Below, piece after piece: positions 1-8,535 of a DNA stretch of 64,000 bases. Below the pieces are notes generated by a model. That model had not been told where the DNA came from and made no database searches. It saw nothing but the letters and a program-made list of their open reading frames with translations. The stretch is taken from contig JADJOT010000002.1 of NCBI GenBank assembly GCA_016713625.1, positions 186,001-250,000 on the forward strand, given 5' to 3'. Source of the DNA: Candidatus Accumulibacter affinis. Its GTDB lineage: Bacteria > Pseudomonadota > Gammaproteobacteria > Burkholderiales > Rhodocyclaceae. Position numbers and translations under genes: made by a program. How positions within the stretch are numbered: the first letter of the stretch is position 1; each line of letters starts with the position of its first letter.

Positions 1-2
1 AG

Positions 3-740
3 CAGGTGCAGATCGACATCATCGCCAACAACCTGGCGAACGTCAGCACCAATGGCTTCAAACAGGCGCGCGGAATTTTCGCCGATCTGCTCTACCAGAC
101 CTTGCGGCAACCCGGCGCCCAATCATCGCAGACCACCCAGATCCCGGATGGTCTGCAGATCGGCCTGGGGACGACGCCGGTGTCTACCGGTCGCATCTTC
201 ACCCAGGGATCGCTGCAGCAGACCGGCAACAGCCTGGACATGGCGATCGACGGCGCCGGCTTTTTCCAGGTGCTGCTGCCCGACGGGACGACCGCCTACA
301 CGCGCGACGGATCGTTCCAGAAAGACAACCAGGGGCAGATCGTTACGACCAACGGCTATCCCCTGCAGCCGGCGATCACCATCCCGCAGAATGCCCTGAC
401 GATCACCGTCGGTACCGACGGTGTGGTCAGCATCACGCAGCCGAATGTCACCGCGACGGTGCAGATCGGGACCATCCAGGTGGCCACTTTCATCAACAAC
501 GGCGGCCTGCAGAGCGTTGGCGAGAACCTCTACCTGGAAACCGCGTCGAGCGGCACGCCGACGCCCAATACCCCGGGAACCAACGGTTCCGGTCTGGTCG
601 TGCAGAATTACGTCGAGGCGTCGAACGTCAACGTGGCGCAGGAACTGGTGCTGATGATTCAGACGCAGCGCGCTTACGAACTCAACTCCAAGGTAGTGTC
701 GACCTCGGACCAGATGCTGGCGCGTCTGACGCAGTTGTAG
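3..740 (+). CDS. flgG: Flagellar basal-body distal rod protein FlgG (5' end outside window)
   Basis: FlgG forms the distal rod that carries torque from the motor to the hook. The reading frame is open from the window edge. About 245 residues are present against roughly 260 in the family, so only some 15 N-terminal residues are missing. The rod/hook signature IIANNLANVSTNGFK stands at the visible N-terminus, and the C-terminal helix MIQTQRAYELNSKV is the conserved partner that packs against it. The stop is followed 9 bases later by flgH, so this is the tail of a flg operon whose earlier genes lie upstream. An in-frame GTG at position 6 is internal to the family's N-terminal helix and is not a real start. 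Confidence 0.97.
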   Translation, partial: QVQIDIIANNLANVSTNGFKQARGIFADLLYQTLRQPGAQSSQTTQIPDGLQIGLGTTPVSTGRIFTQGSLQQTGNSLDMAIDGAGFFQVLLPDGTTAYTRDGSFQKDNQGQIVTTNGYPLQPAITIPQNALTITVGTDGVVSITQPNVTATVQIGTIQVATFINNGGLQSVGENLYLETASSGTPTPNTPGTNGSGLVVQNYVEASNVNVAQELVLMIQTQRAYELNSKVVSTSDQMLARLTQL

Positions 741-749
741 GGAGCAGGA

Positions 750-1436
750 ATGGCCAAACGACCGATCCGCATGCCGCCGCTGCTGATGCTCGCGGTGGTG
801 TTGCTGGCGGCGGCGTGCACGACGGTGCCGCCAACCAACGTCCATCAGCCGATGAGCGCGCGGCCAGCCGCCCGACCGGATGCCCTGGTCGCCAATCTCG
901 CGGCGACCGGCAGCATCTATCAGGCCGGCGCATCGCGAACGCTGTTCGAAGACCGGCGCGCGCGCTATGTCGGCGATACGATCACGGTGACGATCACGGA
1001 AAACACCTCGGCGGCGACCAAGTCGAACAACAACATCGCCAAGACCGGCAGTATCAACGCCTCCGTCGGTCCGAACCTCAATCTGCCTGGGCTGTCGCTC
1101 TATGAGCTGAAAGGCAGCAGCAGCAACACCGCCAGCGGCAAGGGGGACGCCGCCGCCAACAACGTGTTCACCGGGACCATCACGGTGACGGTGATCGAAG
1201 TGCTGCCCAACGGCAATCTGCTGGTCTCCGGAGAGAAGCAGGTCGCCATCGGGCAGGGACAGGAGTACATCCGTCTTTCGGGCATCGTCAATCCCTATTT
1301 CATCAACGCCTCCAACACCATCGCGTCGTCGCAGGTTGCCGATGCCCGTATCGAATACAAGGAAAGTGGCGCGATCAGTGAAGCCCAGGTGATCGGCTGG
1401 CTGGCGCGCTTCTTCCTGACTTTCCTGCCTTTCTGA
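750..1436 (+). CDS. flgH: Flagellar L-ring lipoprotein FlgH
   Basis: FlgH builds the outer-membrane L-ring through which the flagellar rod passes. The 228-residue product has a short charged N-terminus, a hydrophobic stretch and the lipobox LAAAC with the lipidated cysteine at residue 23, so it is exported and acylated by the lipoprotein pathway. The body shows the family's ring segment around FEDRRARYVGDTITVTITE and the later VLPNGNLLVSGEKQV. Length matches the family (about 225-235). It sits between flgG and flgI with gaps of 9 and 11 bases, the usual operon order. Confidence 0.97.
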   Translation: MAKRPIRMPPLLMLAVVLLAAACTTVPPTNVHQPMSARPAARPDALVANLAATGSIYQAGASRTLFEDRRARYVGDTITVTITENTSAATKSNNNIAKTGSINASVGPNLNLPGLSLYELKGSSSNTASGKGDAAANNVFTGTITVTVIEVLPNGNLLVSGEKQVAIGQGQEYIRLSGIVNPYFINASNTIASSQVADARIEYKESGAISEAQVIGWLARFFLTFLPF

Positions 1437-1447
1437 GGAGACGAACG

Positions 1448-2578
1448 ATGGCCGTCATCACGGACACGCAGGCAGGCAGACATCTGCGCCGGACGGTGAT
1501 TCTCGCTGTCCTGTGCTTGCTGAGCGCCACCGCCTTTGCCGAGCGGATCAAGGATCTGGCTTCCGTGCAGGGGGTGCGCAACAACCAGCTGGTCGGCTAC
1601 GGCCTGGTGGTTGGTCTCGATGGTTCCGGCGACCAGACCACGCAGACGCCATTTACCGTGCAGAGCATCATCAACATGCTGGCGCAACTCGGCACCACCT
1701 TGCCGACGACCCAGTCGCTGCAGTTGAAGAACGTTGCGGCGGTGATGGTCACTGCCAATCTGCCGCCCTTCGCGAGGATTGGTCAGCAGATCGACATCAC
1801 CGTGTCGTCGATGGGGAATGCCAAGAGTCTGCGTGGTGGGACGCTGGTGATGACGCCGCTGAAAGGCGCCGACGGTCAGATTTACGCGCAGGCACAAGGC
1901 AATTTGCTGGTACCCGGCGCGGGAGCGGCAGCGGCCGGCAGCCGCGTGCAGATCAACCACCTGCTGGCCGGCCGTGTCGCTGGTGGCGCGACGGTCGAGC
2001 GCGAAGTGCCGACGGCCCTTGGCCAGGGGCCGTTCATCCATTACGAAATGGCCTCGACCGATTTCGGGACGACGCAGCGGGTGGTCGAGGTGATCAACCG
2101 CGAAATCGGTCCCGGGACGGCGCAGGCCGTCGATGGCCGGCTGATTCGCGTCGCCGCGCCCGAGGAAGCCAATAGCCGGGTGGCTTTCCTGGGTCGCCTC
2201 GAGAGTCTCGAAGTGCGGCCGGTGAAAACGGTCGCCAAGGTGATCATCAATTCGCGTACCGGCTCGGTGGTGATGAACCAGACCGTCACCATTGATTCCT
2301 GCGCGGTGGCGCATGGTAACCTCTCGGTGATCATCAACACCGAGCAGAAGGTCAGTCAGCCCAACCCCCTGGCGGCAGGGCAGACGGTGACCACGACGCA
2401 GAGCGAAATCGACATCAAGCAGGGTGGCGGCACCTTGATCCAGCTCAAGGCGGGTGTCAGCCTCGCCGAGGTGGTCAAGGCGATCAACGCGCTGGGGGCG
2501 GGACCGCAGGACCTGATGTCGGTCCTGCAGTCGATGAAAGCCGCCGGCGCACTGCGCGCCGAACTCGAAATCATCTGA
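1448..2578 (+). CDS. flgI: Flagellar P-ring protein FlgI
   Basis: FlgI polymerises into the periplasmic P-ring around the rod. The 376-residue protein begins with a cleavable Sec signal (basic start, hydrophobic core VILAVLCLL, likely cleavage after ATAFA at residue 31). The mature part starts ERIKDLASVQGVRNNQLVGY and continues with GLVVGLDGSGDQT, both hallmarks of the family. Conserved segments run to the C-terminus (AGVSLAEVVKAINALG). A cysteine pair expected in P-ring proteins is not evident. Only one mature-region cysteine (DSCAVAH) is seen, as in several betaproteobacterial FlgI. It lies 11 bases after flgH and 33 before flgJ. Confidence 0.97.
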   Translation: MAVITDTQAGRHLRRTVILAVLCLLSATAFAERIKDLASVQGVRNNQLVGYGLVVGLDGSGDQTTQTPFTVQSIINMLAQLGTTLPTTQSLQLKNVAAVMVTANLPPFARIGQQIDITVSSMGNAKSLRGGTLVMTPLKGADGQIYAQAQGNLLVPGAGAAAAGSRVQINHLLAGRVAGGATVEREVPTALGQGPFIHYEMASTDFGTTQRVVEVINREIGPGTAQAVDGRLIRVAAPEEANSRVAFLGRLESLEVRPVKTVAKVIINSRTGSVVMNQTVTIDSCAVAHGNLSVIINTEQKVSQPNPLAAGQTVTTTQSEIDIKQGGGTLIQLKAGVSLAEVVKAINALGAGPQDLMSVLQSMKAAGALRAELEII

Positions 2579-2611
2579 GCCCGTATCCGGCAGAAAGCGA
2601 CAGGCAGGATC

Positions 2612-3556
2612 ATGAAATCCACCGATCTCGGCACCCACCGTCTGGCCCTCGACCCGGCGTTGGCCAGCGATCTGCGCGCCAGGCTCAGGCAGGATCCGCA
2701 AGCTGGCGTGCAGCAGGCGGCGCGACAGTTCGAGGGCATGCTCCTGCACCTGATGTTGAAAAGCATGCGCGATGCGAGCGCCGGCGATGGTTTGCTGGAC
2801 TCTGAGCAGAGCCGCTTCTTCACCGCCATCGGCGATCAGCAAATGGCACAGGACCTTGCTGCGCAAGCGCCGCTGGGTTTCGCCGCCTTGATCGAGAAGC
2901 AACTGGCGCGCCAGACGACGGCCAACCAGGAAGTGGCAGCGACTTCGCCGCTCGACGCGCTGCAGCAGTCGCTGCTTTCCCGGTATGCCCAAACCGCGCC
3001 GACGCGGGCACTGCCGCCACCCGGCGCCGGCGCGGCGCGCCCGGTGGCCACGCCAACTGCGGCGAGCAGTCCGGCCGCCACGGCCAGCGCCGCGACTCCC
3101 TTTGTCGACCGCGTCTGGCCGCATGCTCTCGAAGCCGCCCGCCTGACCGGTGTGCCGGCGCATTTTCTCGTCGCCCAGGCGGCGCTCGAAACCGGCTGGG
3201 GAAAACACGAGATCAAGGCCGCCGACGGTTCGCCAAGCTTCAATCTTTTCGGCATCAAGGCCGGCAGTCGCTGGTCGGGGCCGAGCGTCGAGGTACCGAC
3301 TACCGAGGTCGTCAATGGCCAGGCTCAAACGGTGCGCGCCAGGTTCCGCGCTTATGGCTCGTACGCTGAAGCGTTTCGTGATTACGCCAGGCTCCTCAGC
3401 GACAATCCGCGCTTTGCCGGCGTGATTGGCCAGCAGGATGGCACGCAGTTCGCACGTTCCCTGCAGCAGGCGGGCTACGCCACCGACCCCGGGTACGCCG
3501 GAAAGCTGGCCCGGATCATCAACGGTACCGCCTTGCGGCAAGCACTGGCCGCTTGA
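2612..3556 (+). CDS. flgJ: FlgJ: rod-cap scaffold fused to peptidoglycan hydrolase
   Basis: FlgJ caps the growing rod and opens the cell wall so that it can pass. The 314-residue product has both halves seen in beta- and gammaproteobacteria. The N-terminal rod-binding part spans roughly residues 30-100 (ARQFEGMLLHLMLKSM). A low-complexity Ala/Pro linker lies near residues 130-160. The C-terminal glucosaminidase-type domain covers residues 165-314, with the catalytic-Glu segment AQAALETGWGKHEI near residue 193. No signal peptide is visible, as expected for a protein exported by the flagellar type III route. It closes the upstream flg operon; flgK downstream has its own promoter. Confidence 0.96.
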   Translation: MKSTDLGTHRLALDPALASDLRARLRQDPQAGVQQAARQFEGMLLHLMLKSMRDASAGDGLLDSEQSRFFTAIGDQQMAQDLAAQAPLGFAALIEKQLARQTTANQEVAATSPLDALQQSLLSRYAQTAPTRALPPPGAGAARPVATPTAASSPAATASAATPFVDRVWPHALEAARLTGVPAHFLVAQAALETGWGKHEIKAADGSPSFNLFGIKAGSRWSGPSVEVPTTEVVNGQAQTVRARFRAYGSYAEAFRDYARLLSDNPRFAGVIGQQDGTQFARSLQQAGYATDPGYAGKLARIINGTALRQALAA

Positions 3557-3584
3557 CGACTTGACTGATTTGCCGCTCCGGGAC

Positions 3585-3611
3585 TAAATAGTGCGCGGGA
3601 GCTGCCGTTAA
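3585..3611 (+). promoter_or_regulatory. Sigma-28 (FliA) class promoter upstream of flgK
   Basis: TAAA, a spacer of exactly 15 bases, then GCCGTTAA lies 26 bases before the flgK start. The flagellar sigma-28 consensus is TAAA-N15-GCCGATAA, so there is one mismatch. Placement ahead of flgK-flgL agrees with the late (class III) control these genes usually have. Confidence 0.8.
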
Positions 3612-3637
3612 CCAGGCAATCAACCAGGAGTTTCCGG

Positions 3638-5689
3638 ATGGGCTCAGGAATCATCGCTACCAGCCTCAGTGGTTTGCAGGCCGCACAGCTCGCTTTGTCG
3701 ACCACCGACCACAATATCGCCAACGCCAATACCGCCGGCTTTACCCGCCAGCGGACGGTGCAGGCGAGCAATCCTGGCCAGCAGACCGGCGCCGGTTTTG
3801 TCGGTCGAGGGACCCACGTGGCGACCATCGAACGAGTGTACAGCCGGTTTCTGACCGAACAGGTCAATCGTTCGCAGAGCAAGGCCAGCGACCTCGATAC
3901 CTACTACGCGCAGATCAAGCAGATCGACAACATGCTGGCCGACCCGACGACCGGCCTGTCGCCGGCGCTACAGGATTTCTTTGCCAGCGTGCAACAGCTG
4001 GCAGCCAATCCTGCGCAGTTGTCGAGTCGCCAGGCGCTGCTGTCGACGGCGCAGTCGCTGAGCGCTCGCTACCAGTCGCTGGGCAAGCAGCTCGCCGAAA
4101 TCGGTGACAGCATCAACGGCGAAATCAAGGCGGCCGTCTCCGGCATCAATTCCTACGCCGATCAGATCGGCATCCTGAATCAGCAAATTGGCTTTGCCGA
4201 GGCGGCCAGCGGGCAGCCAGCCAACGATCTGCTGGATAGCCGGGATCAGCTGGTAGCCGAGCTGAACAAGTTGATCAAGGCCAAGACCACGAGCAATAGC
4301 GATGGTAGCGTCAATGTCTTCATCGGCAGCGGTCAGCAACTGGTCGTCGGCACCCAGGTGAGCCACCTCGCAACGCTCCCGTCGGCGAGTGATCCCGCGC
4401 ATCTGACAGTCGGTCTGAAGACCGCGAGCGGTACTCAGGAGATTCCCGAATCCCTGCTCGGCGGCGGCAACCTCGGTGGCTTGCTGGCGTTTCGCGCGCA
4501 GTCGCTCGATCCGGCAAGCAATGACCTGGGGCGCAACGCTGCGTCGCTGGCCCTGACCTTCAACGCCCAGAGCGAGCTCGGTCAGGATCTGTATGGGCAT
4601 TCACAGATCGCTGCCGGGAGTCCAGGTTTCACGCCCAAGCTGTTCGCTGTCGCCGCTCCGGCGGTGATCGCCAACACCGGCAACCCGACCGGCAGCCCGG
4701 CGCTGACCGCCGCGTTCGTCAGTCCACCGCCCTTCAACGGTAACTTCTATACCAATCTTGGCAGCAGCGATTACCAGCTCGCCGCAGATGCCGGCAACGG
4801 CACGCTGACGTTGACGCGCCTGGCTGACCACAAGCAGTGGCAGGGAGCTGACCTGGCGGCAATCAATGCCCAGTTGACCACCGATCCACAAGGGTTTGTG
4901 CTGGCTTCCGACACCCCCCTGAGCGCCGGTTCGAGTTATCTCATCCAGCCGACCCGCGATGCCGCCCGCCAGCTCGCGATAAATCCGCTACTCGCCTCGG
5001 ACGCAGGTCTGATCACGGCGGCCGGGCCTATCCGCAGCTCGCTCGGAGCGGCCAACAGCGGTAGCGCCAGGATCTCGGCAGGCCAGGTTGGACCGGGCTA
5101 TGCGGCGGCTGTTCAAGGCACCCTGCCGATCACCCTGGAATACCGGGGCGGCAGCCTGCGGAATTTTCCGGTGGGCGCACAGGTGTCGATCGATGGCGCT
5201 GTTCCGGTCGCGATCAGCACGCCAACGGACGCCATCCCCTATACCAGCGGCGCCAGCATCACCCTCGTCGGCTCCGTGGACAGCAAGCCTCCGGTTGGTG
5301 TCAGCTTTTCGATTACCGGCCTGCCGAATGACGGCGATCTTTTTTCCATCGGCAGCAATCCCGGGGCCATCGCCGACGGGCGCAACGCGCTGAGCCTCGG
5401 CCAGTTGCAGACGCAGAATACGATGACCGGGCAGACCGCTTCCTTCCAAGCGGCCTACGCGCAACTGGTCAGCGAGGTCGGCAGCCGGACGCGCCAGGCA
5501 CAGGTCAGCGGCGACGCCCAGCAGACCCTGCTGGAGCAGGCGCAGAGCAGTCGCGACGCCGTTTCGGCGGTGAATCTCGACGAGGAGGCCGCCAATCTGA
5601 TCCGTTATCAACAGGCTTATCAGGCTTCGGCCAAAGCGATGCAGATCAGCGCCAGCCTGTTCGACACCATTCTGCAGATAGCCGGCTAA
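3638..5689 (+). CDS. flgK: Flagellar hook-associated protein 1 FlgK
   Basis: FlgK is the first junction protein between hook and filament. The 683-residue product has the rod/hook/filament N-terminal helix (GSGIIATSLSGLQAAQLALS, then HNIANANTAGFTRQR). It ends with the matching C-terminal helix (AANLIRYQQAYQASAKAMQI). The long variable middle accounts for the size, which is above the enterobacterial form (about 550) but common in betaproteobacteria. The ATG follows a CAGGAG ribosome-binding site by 9 bases. The gene is 11 bases ahead of flgL and both should be transcribed from the sigma-28 promoter. Confidence 0.96.
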   Translation: MGSGIIATSLSGLQAAQLALSTTDHNIANANTAGFTRQRTVQASNPGQQTGAGFVGRGTHVATIERVYSRFLTEQVNRSQSKASDLDTYYAQIKQIDNMLADPTTGLSPALQDFFASVQQLAANPAQLSSRQALLSTAQSLSARYQSLGKQLAEIGDSINGEIKAAVSGINSYADQIGILNQQIGFAEAASGQPANDLLDSRDQLVAELNKLIKAKTTSNSDGSVNVFIGSGQQLVVGTQVSHLATLPSASDPAHLTVGLKTASGTQEIPESLLGGGNLGGLLAFRAQSLDPASNDLGRNAASLALTFNAQSELGQDLYGHSQIAAGSPGFTPKLFAVAAPAVIANTGNPTGSPALTAAFVSPPPFNGNFYTNLGSSDYQLAADAGNGTLTLTRLADHKQWQGADLAAINAQLTTDPQGFVLASDTPLSAGSSYLIQPTRDAARQLAINPLLASDAGLITAAGPIRSSLGAANSGSARISAGQVGPGYAAAVQGTLPITLEYRGGSLRNFPVGAQVSIDGAVPVAISTPTDAIPYTSGASITLVGSVDSKPPVGVSFSITGLPNDGDLFSIGSNPGAIADGRNALSLGQLQTQNTMTGQTASFQAAYAQLVSEVGSRTRQAQVSGDAQQTLLEQAQSSRDAVSAVNLDEEAANLIRYQQAYQASAKAMQISASLFDTILQIAG

Positions 5690-5699
5690 GGAGAGTCAG

Positions 5700-6650
5700 A
5701 TGCGCATCAGCACCAATCAGATCTATGGCAAGGGGGTGCTGGCCATGGAACGTAACCAGAGTCAGCTCGTCAAGCTGCAGAACCAGATTTCCAGTGGACG
5801 GCGGCTGCAGTCTCCGGCGGACGATCCGGCCGCCGCGGCCCAGGCGCTGGGCGTGACGCAGGCCAGGCAGGTGGCGGCGCAATACGCACAGAATCAGGGC
5901 GACGCCAGTAACCGGCTGAGCCTGGTCGAAACGCAGCTGACGTCCTTGACCGATCTGCTCCAGAGCGTTCGTGAACGGGTCGTGCAGGCCGGGAACACGA
6001 TCCTCGCGGACAGTGATCGGCAGGCGATTGCTGCCGACCTCGAGGCGCGTTTCGACGAGATGCTGGGGATTGCCAATAGTCGGGATGCGCAGGGTGAATA
6101 CCTCTTTTCGGGCTACCAGGGTGGTAAGGAGCCGTTTGCCCGCAGCGCCGGTACGACGCCGGGCAGCACGTCGGTGACTTATTCTGGTGACGATGGCCAG
6201 CGCCTGCTGCAGGTGACTTCGTCGCAACAGATGGCGACCAACGTCACTGGCAGCGATCTGTTCATGAACATCCGTGCCAGCGACGGCAGCACGAGTGTCA
6301 GCGCTTTTCAGACCCTCCAGAAGACGATCGACCTGCTGCGTGCGCCGCTCGCTGCGGGTGGCGCGGTCGCTTTCAGCGGGCAGTTGCAGGGGCAGCTGGG
6401 CAATCTTGATCAGGTTCTCGGCAAGGTCAGCAGCGTAACCGCTACGCTGGGTGCTCACCTGCAGGAACTCGACGCCTTGAGTGCCAACTCCGAAGCGCTG
6501 GGCATCCAGTACCAGCAAACCCTATCGGATCTCGAAGATCTCGATTACGCCAAGGCGATCGCGGATTTCACGATGCAGCAGGTGAGCCTTGAAGCAGCGC
6601 AAAAATCCTTTGTGGCGATCAGCGATCTGAGCCTTTTCAAGTACATCTGA
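5700..6650 (+). CDS. flgL: Flagellar hook-associated protein 3 FlgL
   Basis: FlgL is the second hook-filament junction protein, flagellin-like in both termini. The 316-residue frame opens MRISTNQIYGKGVLAMERNQ and shows the flagellin-type N-terminal segment LVKLQNQISSGRRLQSPADD near residue 25-45. The C-terminal coiled segment LEDLDYAKAIADFTMQQVS followed by LEAAQKSFVAISDLSLFKYI is typical. It is co-transcribed with flgK (11-base gap, AGGAG site before the start). No flagellin gene follows within the window. Confidence 0.95.
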   Translation: MRISTNQIYGKGVLAMERNQSQLVKLQNQISSGRRLQSPADDPAAAAQALGVTQARQVAAQYAQNQGDASNRLSLVETQLTSLTDLLQSVRERVVQAGNTILADSDRQAIAADLEARFDEMLGIANSRDAQGEYLFSGYQGGKEPFARSAGTTPGSTSVTYSGDDGQRLLQVTSSQQMATNVTGSDLFMNIRASDGSTSVSAFQTLQKTIDLLRAPLAAGGAVAFSGQLQGQLGNLDQVLGKVSSVTATLGAHLQELDALSANSEALGIQYQQTLSDLEDLDYAKAIADFTMQQVSLEAAQKSFVAISDLSLFKYI

Positions 6651-6669
6651 GCGACCAGGAGAGCAGGCG

Positions 6670-7206
6670 ATGAAGCGTCTCCGTGCCGGTTGCTGGCTGC
6701 TCGCGCTGTTGAGCGGCTGTGGCAGCGTCGATTGGCATGCCCCGCCGCGTGCCGACGGCGGCGCTGCCGATTACTCCTTCACGCAGTCGCCCAATCCGAC
6801 GATCAGCCTGTCGCCGCCGCAGGCCGTCGCGCTCGTCGGGGCGGCCGCCTATGCCGTCGACTATGCCAGCCAGGCCGCCTACCTGGGCCCACTGGCGGCT
6901 GCCGCGGTGGCCGCCTACGTCGTCTACGATCCGCTGGCCCCCAACTGGACGATCGAGGAGCGCATCCTTGACCGGGACACCTACCGCCTGTCGATGCGGG
7001 CGAAGAGCTTTCGCACCGGTGGGGACGGCGAGTCGGGCCTGATTCTCAAGCGACGCGCCTTGCAGTTGCAACGGGAACGGGGTTTTCCTGCCTACCGGAT
7101 TCTCGACTATTCGGAGGGCGTCGAATCGAGCACGCCGTTCACGCATCGCTTTGCCGAAGGCGTCATCCAGCTGGTCCGCGCGGATCCGGCCGCCGGAAGA
7201 CCCTGA
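6670..7206 (+). CDS. Uncharacterised lipoprotein
   Basis: The 178-residue product carries a lipobox (LLSGC, cysteine at residue 17) after a short hydrophobic signal, so it should be a lipid-anchored envelope protein. An alanine-rich hydrophobic stretch follows near residues 50-85 (AVALVGAAAYAVDYASQAAY). A mostly polar, charged domain with YRLSMRAKSF and GLILKRRALQLQ makes up the C-terminus. I do not recognise a named family. It lies 19 bases after flgL with its own GGAGAG ribosome site, so it may be read through from the flgK promoter. A flagellar role is only suggested by position. It converges on the LapA-like gene with 4 bases between stops. Confidence 0.75.
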   Translation: MKRLRAGCWLLALLSGCGSVDWHAPPRADGGAADYSFTQSPNPTISLSPPQAVALVGAAAYAVDYASQAAYLGPLAAAAVAAYVVYDPLAPNWTIEERILDRDTYRLSMRAKSFRTGGDGESGLILKRRALQLQRERGFPAYRILDYSEGVESSTPFTHRFAEGVIQLVRADPAAGRP

Positions 7207-7210
7207 ATAC

Positions 7211-7714
7211 TCATTGATCCGGCAGGGCGTCCTTACGTTCGAGCCGGTCTTCGAGTTCGCCGACATACGCTGCGACACTGTTTTCCGAATGCTCCAGTGC
7301 GCTAAGCAGCTCCTTTTCGAGCCGGTCGAGCCGGGCCAGCACGATCGCCGGGTCGGCTGCTGTCGACGAGCCAGCGCCGCGGCTGCCCAGTTTCTGCAGC
7401 TCGACCTCGAGGAAGCTGCGCAGTTCGGTGAAGCGCGACGCCTCGGCCTTGTCGGCCAGTTCCCGGTTGAGCTGCAGTTCCTGGGCGTGCCGCCGCGAGT
7501 CGAACAGCGCCGAGGCCTGCACATAGACGACGAAGACCAGGAAGAAAGCGGTGAGGAATGCCACCACCCCGAGCATGATCACCCCGAGCGGCGCCTGTAT
7601 TTCCGAGAGGCCCAGCGAAAGGCTTGTCTGGGTGGTGAAAGCAGTCCAGTTGAGCGCCGAGAAGGCAGCGATGGCGCCGAGGATGAGCAGCAGGAAAACG
7701 GTACGAAGCTTCAT
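7211..7714 (-). CDS. LapA-domain (DUF1049-like) inner-membrane protein
   Basis: The 167-residue product has two membrane segments (about residues 5-24 and 42-68). Between them is the short loop containing FTTQTSLSLGLSEIQAPLGV that is characteristic of lipopolysaccharide-assembly protein A domains. A charged, coiled-coil-prone cytoplasmic tail (RRHAQELQLNRELADKAEAS and onward) is longer than in E. coli LapA. Members of this family help regulate LPS synthesis at the inner membrane. Whether this one does is inferred from the domain only. It is transcribed alone, 128 bases downstream of mtgA. Confidence 0.7.
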   Translation of the reverse strand: MKLRTVFLLLILGAIAAFSALNWTAFTTQTSLSLGLSEIQAPLGVIMLGVVAFLTAFFLVFVVYVQASALFDSRRHAQELQLNRELADKAEASRFTELRSFLEVELQKLGSRGAGSSTAADPAIVLARLDRLEKELLSALEHSENSVAAYVGELEDRLERKDALPDQ

Positions 7715-7842
7715 GGGGTATCACTCCTTGATTGGTCTGGTCGCCGGCCCGTCGGGCGTCGACGAAACAGCGATAGTATCTCAGGCTTGCCGATTGCTCG
7801 CCAGCGGGCGGCGGTAGATGCCGGAATCTGTCGTCGGACCCG

Positions 7843-8535
7843 TCAGGGGACGTCGGCAGACGGCATGCGTGCGAGGATGATCGCCGTCTTCCTGGCCAGC
7901 CCCGGTGCACTGCGGTTGCGGTCGTAGAAGCGCGGGCTGGGGAGCATCCCGGCCAGCCGCGCGGCCTGCTCGGGCGCAAGCTGGGTGGCAGAAACCCCGT
8001 AATAGTGGCGGGCTGCCGCTTCGGCGCCGAACACACCGTTGCCCCACTCGATAACGTTGAGGTAGACCTCCAGAATCCGCTGCTTGCTCCAGACGGCTTC
8101 CAGCATCAGCGTGATGACCGCCTCCTCGGCCTTGCGCCAGGGCGTCTTCGCAGGGGTCAGGAAGAGATTCTTGGCGAGCTGCTGCGAGATCGTCGAGCCG
8201 CCGGCGAGAACACGTCCCTTCCTCTGGTTCTTCTCGATGGCGTGCTGGATGCCGGCCCAGTCGAAGCCCTCGTGGTCGACGAACTTCGCGTCTTCGGCGG
8301 CGATGATCGCCCGTTTCAGGTTCGCCGAGATCCGCTCGTAAGCCAGCCATTGCTTGTGCAGCTGCGCCTGCGGATCCTGGATCCGCAATTCGTCGAGGCG
8401 AATGTTCATGAAACGAGTGGAATCCGGGTTGACCCAGTTCCACCACAGGACCCAGCCAAACACCCAGAACTGATAGAGCAGTAGCAGCGCGAGGCAGCCG
8501 AGCAGCAGTCGCTTCGACCACAGCACGAGGCTCAT
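7843..8535 (-). CDS. mtgA: Monofunctional biosynthetic peptidoglycan transglycosylase MtgA
   Basis: MtgA polymerises lipid II into glycan strands at the periplasmic face of the inner membrane. The product of 230 residues from ATG 8535 opens with one membrane anchor (about residues 8-30) and then has the family-51 glycosyltransferase motifs EDAKFVDHEGFDWAGI (with the catalytic Glu) and GGSTISQQLAKNLFL, followed by KAEEAVITLMLEAVWSKQRI. Length matches the family. The chosen start overlaps the aroE stop (ATGA); the frame is also open upstream but that part only reads through aroE. Upstream aroE and the TonB-like gene are coupled in the same way. Confidence 0.95.
   Translation of the reverse strand: MSLVLWSKRLLLGCLALLLLYQFWVFGWVLWWNWVNPDSTRFMNIRLDELRIQDPQAQLHKQWLAYERISANLKRAIIAAEDAKFVDHEGFDWAGIQHAIEKNQRKGRVLAGGSTISQQLAKNLFLTPAKTPWRKAEEAVITLMLEAVWSKQRILEVYLNVIEWGNGVFGAEAAARHYYGVSATQLAPEQAARLAGMLPSPRFYDRNRSAPGLARKTAIILARMPSADVP

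Noticed and set aside
1295..3541. Very long open frame antisense to flgI/flgJ
   Set aside because: High GC keeps antisense frames open. The forward strand has clear flagellar proteins and the antisense protein shows low-complexity Arg/His/Gly composition with no motif.
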